The notes under the pieces are model-generated. The model was not told where the DNA came from and did not search any database. It saw only the letters and a program-made list of their open reading frames with translations. From Sedimentisphaerales bacterium (lineage in GTDB: Bacteria > Planctomycetota > Phycisphaerae > Sedimentisphaerales > SM23-30), in NCBI GenBank assembly GCA_016932145.1, contig JAFGDI010000122.1, forward strand, positions 1 to 10,274: 10,274 bases of DNA, in the 5' to 3' direction. The position numbers and the translations under genes were made by a program. Shown one piece after another: positions 1 through 5,919 of the stretch (its first letter is position 1; every line of letters starts with the position of its first letter).

Positions 1-36
1 AATATGTCTGTTATGTGTCATAAATCCGTTTTTCAT
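1..36 (-). CDS. Possible start of a leftward gene (partial, very short)
   Basis: Twelve open codons run leftward off the window edge from an ATG at 36-34, reading MKNGFMTHNRHI, with a second in-frame ATG at 21-19. The only support is a sigma70-like promoter at 71-42 whose predicted start point (about 35) falls on the first ATG. That would give a leaderless message, or a 14-nt leader for the second ATG. No good ribosome binding site is visible. The product cannot be identified from so few residues, and the true start may lie outside the window. Confidence 0.2.
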   Translation of the reverse strand, partial: MKNGFMTHNRHI

Positions 37-41
37 AATTA

Positions 42-71
42 GTTATACCCATTAAAGTCGGAGTATGTCAA
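42..71 (-). promoter_or_regulatory. Sigma70-like promoter firing leftward
   Basis: On the minus strand a perfect -35 TTGACA (71-66) is followed after 18 bases by TATAAC (47-42), five of six matches to the -10 consensus. The stretch upstream is very A+T rich, as in UP elements. It would drive a gene beyond the left edge and is divergent from the promoter at 114-142. Confidence 0.5.
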
Positions 72-113
72 TTTTCTATATTTGCTTACATTTTATTAAA
101 AAAACGAAATTAA

Positions 114-142
114 TTGACAAATACACTTCTATGGGGTACATT
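114..142 (+). promoter_or_regulatory. Sigma70-like promoter of the predicted small RNA
   Basis: A perfect -35 TTGACA (114-119) is separated by exactly 17 bases from TACATT (137-142), four of six matches to the -10 consensus. The expected start point, about seven bases downstream, is A149. That is the first base of the inverted repeat forming the terminal stem of the predicted RNA. The agreement of promoter spacing, start point and stem is the main support. Confidence 0.6.
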
Positions 143-148
143 TATTTT

Positions 149-209
149 ACGCTGAGACTGCGTCGAATTGCAGGCTTGGGGTCAACCCTGACTCAGCGTC
201 TTTTTTTTT
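149..209 (+). ncRNA. Predicted small structured RNA, about 61 nt, unknown family
   Basis: No open reading frame of note lies here. The 5' arm ACGCTGAG (149-156) pairs perfectly with CTCAGCGT (192-199), and nine T follow at 201-209, so the closing stem doubles as an intrinsic terminator. Inside it a second hairpin forms at 171-190: CAGG pairs with CCTG and TTG with CAA, around one C-C mismatch and a GGGT loop. Bases 157-170 (ACTGCGTCGAATTG) remain unpaired and could be a target-pairing segment. A promoter sits directly upstream. The T-run is only on this strand, so it does not serve the opposing DUF3800 gene. I do not recognise the RNA as 6S, SRP, tmRNA or a known riboswitch. It could instead be only the terminator of a rightward transcript from outside the window. 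Confidence 0.55.
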
Positions 210-230
210 CACACCTATATAATTGTAATG

Positions 231-977
231 TCAGGTTTTAGGCACTTTTACTATCCCATACCCGTCAATTTTGCCGCTTTGTGAACTTCTTATGCAATCT
301 TTGATTATGTCGTATGTCCGGCTATCGTTTTTTTCGATTTTCCTGAAAAAACTGCCTGCTACTATGTCGGAAAGCTGTATTCCCAAACTTAATTCAGAAG
401 GTGCAAAAAATACTGTTTCTATAAGATTACCGTAATTACTGAAAAAATACCTGTTATTTTCCAGCATATTATGATGTAAATGTCTCAGGCGTCTGTCCTG
501 TGACCTTTCTCTGTGGTCACAAATAACCAATCCTGTAATTTGCTGGCCAGTATCTCTCGACTTATCCTGAAGATAGTATTGGTATCTTTCCACTAGTGCT
601 TTGTAGCAGTGCCAATATATATCATCTTGATGGGTAATATATTCTTTCTGATAGGCCTCCGATACATCTGAATAAGCATGTATCATTCTAATCGATTTAT
701 ATCTGCTAATCATCTTAAAAAGTTCATCACGAAACTCGCATCGAGTGGGAAAATCTATGCCACTGAGATGGTTATCCAAATCTTTATTGGTGGGTGAAAA
801 AAAACGCCATTTTATCTCGCCATTAATTGAATATTTCTTTTTTATCAGCTCGAAGTCTTTCTTGAGCTGATGCCAGATACCAGAAGGTATTATTGTGCCA
901 GAAAGTACAAAATACCTTGTATTTATCTTGCCTGGTGGGGGTACTGTTCCAGATTCATCTATAAAAAATAAATGCAT
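231..977 (-). CDS. DUF3800 domain protein (RNase H-like fold family)
   Basis: This 248-residue protein is complete and matches the DUF3800 family. It begins with the typical MHLFFIDESG (D7, E8), has GEIKW (E54) in the first third, VICDHRE (D154) in the centre and QLSDIVAG (D204) near the C-terminus. In this family these acidic residues are thought to form an RNase H-like metal site, but no activity is established here. A GTG start nine bases upstream (986) is possible. I prefer ATG 977 because GGGTGAT lies just before it and family members start at this point. It lies 52 bases after nqrB with no terminator between, so it may be read from the nqr message. Two 60-base samples give about 30-35% GC against about 50% in nqrB, suggesting recent transfer. 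DUF3800 genes often sit in accessory regions. Confidence 0.85.
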   Translation of the reverse strand: MHLFFIDESGTVPPPGKINTRYFVLSGTIIPSGIWHQLKKDFELIKKKYSINGEIKWRFFSPTNKDLDNHLSGIDFPTRCEFRDELFKMISRYKSIRMIHAYSDVSEAYQKEYITHQDDIYWHCYKALVERYQYYLQDKSRDTGQQITGLVICDHRERSQDRRLRHLHHNMLENNRYFFSNYGNLIETVFFAPSELSLGIQLSDIVAGSFFRKIEKNDSRTYDIIKDCIRSSQSGKIDGYGIVKVPKT

Positions 978-981
978 TACT

Positions 982-988
982 ATCACCC
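982..988 (-). promoter_or_regulatory. Ribosome binding site that decides the DUF3800 start
   Basis: GGGTGAT on the minus strand matches the GGTGAT part of the anti-16S consensus and lies four bases before ATG 977. The upstream GTG at 986 falls inside this motif, so it is unlikely to be the true start. Confidence 0.5.
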
Positions 989-1029
989 ATTGTTACTGTT
1001 TATAATTAACTTAATTCTGATATTGTTTT

Positions 1030-2139
1030 TCATGTCCGCCCTTCCTGGATGAATTGCCTGTTATAAACCTTTATTACCATATAGTCTATCAGTGGTGCGG
1101 CTGTGTTGCCCAGTAAGATAGCGAACATCATACCTTCGGCATAGCCGCCGAGGTTGCGAATTAGTATAGTAATAACTCCGATGAGAGTGCCATATATATA
1201 TTTGCCGATATTAGTTGCCGGCCCGGTTACCGGGTCTGTGACCATGAAAACAGCCCCGAACATTATGCCGCCAGCGAGCAGGTGGAACCATGCAGAGGCG
1301 AATCTCTGCGGCTGGAAATAGTGCATGATCGCAGCCAGGGCAAAAAATGAGACTAAGGTTGCGAGCATTGCCCGCCAGTTGGCAATTTTAAATGCCAGTA
1401 ATATTACAGCTCCTATGATTATTGCAAGAGTTGAAGTCTCACCTATGCAGCCAGTGGAATTACCGATGAACAAATCGAGCCATTCGGGTTGCTGACCGGT
1501 TTTTACTGCCAGTAGTGGTGTAGCTGAGGTAACCGCTTCTGGTGCTGTCGCTCCCCAGAGCATACTGAATGGCCAGAAGTCGAATATGCGGCCAAAAACA
1601 GAGCTGCCCGGTTCTATCCAGCCGGACATGTGAGTTGGGTAGGCCAGGGCGACAAAGCATCGACCGGTTATCGCCGGGTTGAACAGGTTGCGGCCTGTAC
1701 CGCCGAAAATCTCTTTGCCGAAGAATACTCCGAAAGCTACACCGATAGCGACAATCCATAAGGGGGTGTCAGGCGGCAGTGTCAGTGGGAAGAGCAAACC
1801 AGTTACCAGGAAGCCTTCGTTTATCTCTTCTTTACGCAGGCAGGCGACCAATACCTCTACTAAGCCGCCAACCAGATAAGAAGTAATGATTATGGGGATA
1901 ATCCGCCAGCCGAACAGGTAAAACCCCGCCAGAACGCAGGGTATCAGGGCAACAATGACCATCGACATGAAGCGTTTAATATCCATCGAATGGCGGACAT
2001 GTGGTCCAGTTGAAGTTGTCAGTCCGGCAGAGAAGAAGAAGTTCTCAGTAGCGTCAAAAAGAGGTTTTAATTTGCTCAGTTTGCGATTATCTGCAAAAGC
2101 CGGCCTTAATGAATCGAAAATGTCGTGTATGAATTTCAT
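1030..2139 (-). CDS. nqrB: Na+-translocating NADH:quinone reductase subunit B (compact form)
   Basis: This 369-residue membrane protein is a clear NqrB of the NqrB/RnfD family. This subunit carries a covalent FMN and riboflavin and lies at the core of the sodium-pumping complex in the cytoplasmic membrane. Family-defining stretches are HVRHSMDIKRFM (47-58), KEEINEGFLVTGLLFPL (103-119), KEIFGGTGRNLFNPA (142-156), IGNSTGCIGETSTLA (225-239) and EGMMFAILLGN (335-345). TSAT at 204-207 fits the [ST]xAT flavinylation motif, with T207 as the expected FMN threonine. Many hydrophobic segments lie between residues 60 and 352. It is shorter than the Vibrio protein (about 415) mainly because the long insert after the first membrane segment is missing, as in RnfD. 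It overlaps the end of nqrA by four bases (ATGA), so translational coupling is likely. GAGG lies upstream of its start. Confidence 0.93.
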   Translation of the reverse strand: MKFIHDIFDSLRPAFADNRKLSKLKPLFDATENFFFSAGLTTSTGPHVRHSMDIKRFMSMVIVALIPCVLAGFYLFGWRIIPIIITSYLVGGLVEVLVACLRKEEINEGFLVTGLLFPLTLPPDTPLWIVAIGVAFGVFFGKEIFGGTGRNLFNPAITGRCFVALAYPTHMSGWIEPGSSVFGRIFDFWPFSMLWGATAPEAVTSATPLLAVKTGQQPEWLDLFIGNSTGCIGETSTLAIIIGAVILLAFKIANWRAMLATLVSFFALAAIMHYFQPQRFASAWFHLLAGGIMFGAVFMVTDPVTGPATNIGKYIYGTLIGVITILIRNLGGYAEGMMFAILLGNTAAPLIDYMVIKVYNRQFIQEGRT

Positions 2140-3503
2140 GCCTGGCCCTCAGAGGATTTATGTTGTTCTGCTTTAAGTTGGGCCTGGCCTTTTATAAATT
2201 GTTCGGTAAGTTCTATCTTCGATACGCAGATAAATGAGCAGAGACCGCAATGCACGCATTTATTGAGTCCGGCTGACTGTGCCCGATCCAGATCATTGCA
2301 GTAAAGTAGTTTATGCAGATAGTCGGGCAGCAGTCCTGCCGGGCAGACTGACTGGCAATATCCACACGAGACACAAGCTCTGACTTCACCCTGCATGTCA
2401 GTAGTGAAAAAGTCTTCAAAACGCCTGTCATCAAGTCCGAATCGGGCGAATTTCAATAATTTTCGTGCAGAATTGTTTTCTAATACCGTAAGCCCGGCAA
2501 TATCGCCGGTTACACCTGTTTGATCGGCGGCTAATTCAATGCCGCTCATTACTCCGCCATTTATCACTCTTACCGGGCAATCTTTAACCTCACTGGCTTT
2601 TAAGAGGTCGGCAATCGGGTAGCCCAGGGGCACTTTATAATATTGGGGTCTGTTCACTGCCGGGCCGCTGACAGACATATAAGTATAGGTGGTTTTCTCT
2701 CCCTGGTTAACAGCTCTGGCAAGGGCGAATATGCCTTGTGGTGAAATTGACCAGATATGCTGGTCGGCCCGATAGCCCCAGCGGTCAGCAATTAAGCGGG
2801 TGTTATCAAGACCGTAACGGGGAGGAATAGTCACCAATTCAATATTACTGATATCAGCGGTATCGTTTTTTATCTTCTTGGCTAAAACGGCCTGTTTTTT
2901 AGTTACTACGACATGTAGTATTGTGTCTTTGCTAATGTCTGCGAGTAATTTCAGGCCTGAGCAAAATTCCTGAAGCGAGCCCATAAGTTCGATCTCACTG
3001 GCCATAACATAGTTGTCGAGATTGGCGATCCGGACGAATATTGCCTGTGGGATAGAATCTTTTGCAGGTATTTTCCCCGAATAGACCTCATTTATATGTA
3101 TAAAACAGCCAGAGGAGAAGATAGTATCCTGCGTACTGCCCGGAGTAACTTTAGTGGGAGCAGTGTTACTGTTTAGTTGCCCGAGAATGATCTGGTTGTC
3201 GGTTATATATTTAACCGTTCCAGCCATTGGTGCGTGCATGTTAAGGGGGCCTTTATTGCATCTGGCGAGAGCCTGTCCCTGATCGACTTTTTCATCTGGG
3301 CTAACCATAAGCTCATCGAAATAAATGTCTGCTATATGACGGGTGAGGAACAGTTGTTCCGGGGTTGGCAAAGCTAAGACATTACCTGTCGGGGGATTGC
3401 TTAACCTTATATTGTATCCACCTTTATATTTCATAAATGTTTTATCGACAGTTTTTTCCAGTTTCAATGAGTAATTACCCGAATCCTGTGTGTAAATCAG
3501 CAT
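2136..3503 (-). CDS. nqrA: NQR subunit A homologue with two RnfC-like 4Fe-4S cysteine motifs
   Basis: This 455-residue protein aligns by eye with NqrA over its length. PQAIFVRIANLDNY (152-165), with FCSGLKLL just after, matches the conserved middle of NqrA, as do VSGPAVNRPQYYKVPLG (278-294) and INGGVMSGIE (314-323). NqrA is the cytoplasmic subunit of the sodium pump and takes part in quinone reduction. The unusual part is the C-terminus: C377, C380, C383, C387 followed by P, then C416, C419, C422, C426. These are two CxxCxxCxxxC motifs, as in RnfC. In classical NqrA most of these cysteines are replaced. Two [4Fe-4S] clusters are therefore an inference from the motifs. The first ATG has AGGGG four bases upstream. 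Met24 lines up better with the usual NqrA N-terminus but lacks a ribosome binding site. The gene follows the secreted-protein gene by 24 bases. Confidence 0.9.
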   Translation of the reverse strand: MLIYTQDSGNYSLKLEKTVDKTFMKYKGGYNIRLSNPPTGNVLALPTPEQLFLTRHIADIYFDELMVSPDEKVDQGQALARCNKGPLNMHAPMAGTVKYITDNQIILGQLNSNTAPTKVTPGSTQDTIFSSGCFIHINEVYSGKIPAKDSIPQAIFVRIANLDNYVMASEIELMGSLQEFCSGLKLLADISKDTILHVVVTKKQAVLAKKIKNDTADISNIELVTIPPRYGLDNTRLIADRWGYRADQHIWSISPQGIFALARAVNQGEKTTYTYMSVSGPAVNRPQYYKVPLGYPIADLLKASEVKDCPVRVINGGVMSGIELAADQTGVTGDIAGLTVLENNSARKLLKFARFGLDDRRFEDFFTTDMQGEVRACVSCGYCQSVCPAGLLPDYLHKLLYCNDLDRAQSAGLNKCVHCGLCSFICVSKIELTEQFIKGQAQLKAEQHKSSEGQA

Positions 3504-3527
3504 AAAACCCCTGAAAACTCGACCTGT

Positions 3528-4574
3528 CTAATCTTCCAGTTTAATCTCGTATTTGACTTCAAGTCTCTTATAGTCGCCCGAGCCATAGAAGTAATCTCTG
3601 CTTCTTTCGTATAGTTCGTGGTTGGGGTAGTAATACCAGTGGTCCCAGAAATAATCGGTCATAGGTTCGCCAATATAGACATCATTGGCGGTGTCAACAA
3701 AACGGACGGTCCATTGCCCTTTTGCCTGTGGCATTTTAATGTTATTATTGAAATCTGATTGCTTCATTGCTTTACTGAGCTGCGTTTTCAGGTTATTATT
3801 GCCGGGCATGTTATAAACGGGTATGCCGCCGGGCAGGCCAGGTAAATCTATAGTATCGATTAATTCGGAGTTACTGTTAGCTGTTATTAATACCAGCTCA
3901 TCTGTTGGAGTAGTGTTAGCAGTAAATCCAGAAGCTGATGACTTATCTTTAATGAGGAACTTGTATTCAATTCTGGAATTGGTTTGTTCCGGGCTCAGTG
4001 TGGTTACTTGCAGCATGAAGAAATTCAAATCGGCGGTAGTAATAAGATAGGTGGCAGGCCCATTCTCCGATTGCAATGGGGTGTATTGCGTTGTACTGAT
4101 TAGTTTTTTGGTGCTGATAGTTATATTTTGGGCCGTCCAATTACTGTTATCTAAGGGGGTAACAGAGCAGTTTAGAGCAGTTGGCCCGAGATATGGCTTA
4201 ATAGCCGGGTCTGAAACAGAAATGCCGTTTATCAGATCGAAGCCATTTTTAATAGCGTCAGATAAGATATCACTGGCATTGGTATGTCCGGAAAGTGATT
4301 CTGTGGGTGATAATATCATTCCTGAGTCAAGGTCGAGCAAGAAGGTTTTTCCTTCGGTATTAAGTGTGTAGATATTGTCGATCTGGTTGGGTTCTGAGTT
4401 TTGGTTGAGATTTGGGGTATCAGGCTCTGGTTGTTGACAGTTGGCAGTGATGGGAGCAGATATCAGAAAGGCAGAAATAAAAAGAGCAGTTAAATAAAAC
4501 GAGGGCCGCAGGCGGGAATTAAGGTCTGAACCTGTGTTCGCCATTGGATTTGTATTGATACTATTTCCTCTCAT
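3528..4574 (-). CDS. Secreted protein of unknown function, first gene of the nqr unit
   Basis: I do not recognise a family in this 348-residue protein. Residues 26-44 are hydrophobic after a positively charged start (RLRPSFYLTALF), giving a probable Sec signal peptide with cleavage near A44. C46 follows, but the preceding TAN does not make a proper lipobox, so a lipoprotein is doubtful. A Pro/Asn/Gln-rich linker (47-66) leads to a mostly beta-type, Thr/Ser/Asn-rich body. The C-terminus is strikingly aromatic (YFWDHWYYYPNHELY at 308-322, then more Tyr to 330). AAAGG lies before the first ATG, while an alternative Met11 has no ribosome binding site. Only 24 bases separate it from nqrA, so the two are very likely co-transcribed. 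That context suggests an envelope role linked to the pump, but function is not shown. Confidence 0.75.
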   Translation of the reverse strand: MRGNSINTNPMANTGSDLNSRLRPSFYLTALFISAFLISAPITANCQQPEPDTPNLNQNSEPNQIDNIYTLNTEGKTFLLDLDSGMILSPTESLSGHTNASDILSDAIKNGFDLINGISVSDPAIKPYLGPTALNCSVTPLDNSNWTAQNITISTKKLISTTQYTPLQSENGPATYLITTADLNFFMLQVTTLSPEQTNSRIEYKFLIKDKSSASGFTANTTPTDELVLITANSNSELIDTIDLPGLPGGIPVYNMPGNNNLKTQLSKAMKQSDFNNNIKMPQAKGQWTVRFVDTANDVYIGEPMTDYFWDHWYYYPNHELYERSRDYFYGSGDYKRLEVKYEIKLED

Positions 4575-4601
4575 TATTGACCTTTCTTTCTTTCGTAGCC
4601 G

Positions 4602-4618
4602 TTAATAGTTACTATTAA
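4602..4618. promoter_or_regulatory. 17-bp perfect palindrome overlapping a promoter (candidate operator)
   Basis: TTAATAG and CTATTAA flank a 3-base centre without any mismatch. The palindrome covers the last bases of the -10 element and the predicted start point of the nqr unit, a typical place for a repressor to bind. No regulator gene is in the window. Confidence 0.35.
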
Positions 4619-4625
4619 TATAGCA
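4617..4625 (-). promoter_or_regulatory. Extended -10 promoter of the nqr unit
   Basis: On the minus strand TGC (4625-4623) directly precedes TATATT (4622-4617), the TGn-TATAAT layout of extended -10 promoters, with five of six matches in the hexamer. No good -35 is present at the correct spacing, which is tolerated in this class. Start is expected near 4610, leaving a leader of about 36 nt before the secreted-protein gene. It lies downstream of the serC terminator. Confidence 0.45.
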
Positions 4626-4692
4626 TGAGGGCCAGGACAATGCCATCATAATAATATACGCCAGAAGGTGGGTTTCAGGTCGAGAGTGGAAT

Positions 4693-4723
4693 AAAAAAGG
4701 CCGTAGCTGGTTGAGCTACGGCC
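4693..4723 (-). terminator. Intrinsic terminator of the DUF1015-serC unit
   Basis: GGCCGTAGCT and its exact complement form a 10-bp stem (4699-4708 with 4714-4723) around a 5-base loop. On the minus strand it is followed by six T (4698-4693). It lies 33 bases after the serC stop codon. Confidence 0.92.
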
Positions 4724-4756
4724 TGGTGTATTGTATTAAAGAGTCTGATTTATTGA

Positions 4757-5848
4757 TCAGCTCTTTTTGCTGGCGAAATCTTTCATGAGGTCGCACAGAG
4801 CGTTAACGCTGTTCTGAGAAACGGCATTGTAGATAGAGGCGCGTACACCGCCAATACTGCGGTGACCGGCCAGACCGAGCATATTATTGCTCTTGGCCAG
4901 TTTGAGGAATTCTTTTTCGAGTTCTTCGGTTTTCAGGTTGAAAACGATATTCATTCTGGAACGATCTTCTTTAGCGATAACATTGGTATAGAAGCCATTA
5001 GAGTTATCGATAGCACTATAGAGGGTTGCTGCCTTCTGGTTATTGATCTTTTCCATGCCTGCTACGCCGCCGTTAGCCTTGACCCACTTGAGAACTTTGC
5101 CCATCATGTAAACGCCGAAACTTGGCGGGGTATTGTAAAGAGAATTCTCATCGATATGAGTCTTATAGTTGAACATTGTTGGCAGGCCGCTCTTGATCTT
5201 AGCAACCATATCTTTGCGTATAATTACCAGAGCCAGACCTGAAGGACCGAGGTTCTTCTGGGCGCCTGCGTAGATCAGGCCGAAAGGCTTAGGGTCAAAT
5301 ACTCGTGACATAATATCGCTGGACATATCGCCTACGAGAGGGACATTGCCGGTATTGGGGAACTGGCTCCACTGAGTACCGTAAATGGTGTTGTTCGAGG
5401 TTATATGGCAATAAACAGCCTTGGGGTCGAGTTTGAGGTCGGCCTGTTTGGGTATAGCGCGGAATACTCCGCCTTCCAGCTCGGTATTGGCCGCAATATT
5501 GACTTTGCCGAACAGTTTGGCTTCTTTGATCGCCTTTTTGCTCCATGTGCCGGTGTTGATATAGTCAGCAGAAGCGTCAGAGGAGAGGAAGTTCATTGGT
5601 ATCAGGGCGAACTGGGTGCTGGCTCCACCTTGCAGCATGAGCACTTCGAAATCGTCGCCCAGGCCCATGAGTTCCTTGACCAGATTGATCGCCTCGTTAT
5701 GTACGGCATCAAAGTCCGACGAGCGATGCGAGGTCTCCATGATACTTGTTCCAGTGCCCTTATAATCCAGCATTTCCTGGGCGGCTTCCTGTAGAACTTC
5801 AGCGGGTATCGCAGAAGGCCCGGCATAAAAATTATGCGCTCTTGTCAT
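4757..5848 (-). CDS. serC: Phosphoserine aminotransferase
   Basis: This 363-residue protein is a complete SerC, a cytosolic PLP-dependent class V aminotransferase. It converts 3-phosphohydroxypyruvate and glutamate to phosphoserine and 2-oxoglutarate in serine synthesis, and in many bacteria it also acts in pyridoxal phosphate synthesis. It starts NFYAGPSAIP (6-15), has ETSHRS (38-43), the phosphate-binding GGAST (74-78), DMSSDIMSR (174-182) and YAGAQKNLGPSG (193-204). K198 is the Schiff-base lysine, at the same number as in E. coli. The C-terminus carries the conserved GHRSIGGVRASIYNA. Length is normal. AAGGAG precedes the ATG. The DUF1015 gene lies 71 bases upstream on the same strand and is probably in the same message. 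serA and serB are not in the window. Confidence 0.97.
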   Translation of the reverse strand: MTRAHNFYAGPSAIPAEVLQEAAQEMLDYKGTGTSIMETSHRSSDFDAVHNEAINLVKELMGLGDDFEVLMLQGGASTQFALIPMNFLSSDASADYINTGTWSKKAIKEAKLFGKVNIAANTELEGGVFRAIPKQADLKLDPKAVYCHITSNNTIYGTQWSQFPNTGNVPLVGDMSSDIMSRVFDPKPFGLIYAGAQKNLGPSGLALVIIRKDMVAKIKSGLPTMFNYKTHIDENSLYNTPPSFGVYMMGKVLKWVKANGGVAGMEKINNQKAATLYSAIDNSNGFYTNVIAKEDRSRMNIVFNLKTEELEKEFLKLAKSNNMLGLAGHRSIGGVRASIYNAVSQNSVNALCDLMKDFASKKS

Positions 5849-5893
5849 TTCTGATGTCTCCTTGTTGGTAAATTAGTTTATATGGTTTATGTA

Positions 5894-5915
5894 GAGACGC
5901 ATGATTATGCGTCTC
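5894..5915. repeat. Intergenic palindrome between the DUF1015 gene and serC
   Basis: GAGACGCAT (5894-5902) and ATGCGTCTC (5907-5915) form a perfect 9-bp inverted repeat with a 4-base centre. Neither strand has a T-run directly after it, so it is not a standard terminator. It resembles dispersed GTAGAGACG...CGTCTCTAC palindromes that I recall from other bacterial genomes, but only a genome search could confirm a repeat family. It could instead protect mRNA ends or tune serC expression. Confidence 0.5.
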
Positions 5916-5919
5916 AATT

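Noticed and set aside
149..209. Terminator for the DUF3800 gene
   Set aside because: Read leftward, the hairpin is followed by AAAATAAATG without a T-run, while the nine T lie on the rightward strand. It cannot be a standard terminator for the leftward gene.
987..1029. Own promoter for the DUF3800 gene (TTATAA-like -10)
   Set aside because: The stretch is A+T rich, so a TATAAA-like hexamer is expected by chance, and no acceptable -35 is found 16-18 bases upstream.
3432..3434. Met24 as the start of nqrA
   Set aside because: It lines up with the normal NqrA N-terminus, but no ribosome binding site precedes it, whereas the upstream ATG has AGGGG. The longer form was kept, with some doubt.
5860..5919. 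Separate promoter for serC inside the intergenic hairpin region
   Set aside because: TTGAGA is followed at usable spacing only by poor -10 hexamers, and TATAAA has no -35 at the correct distance. Co-transcription with the DUF1015 gene is simpler.
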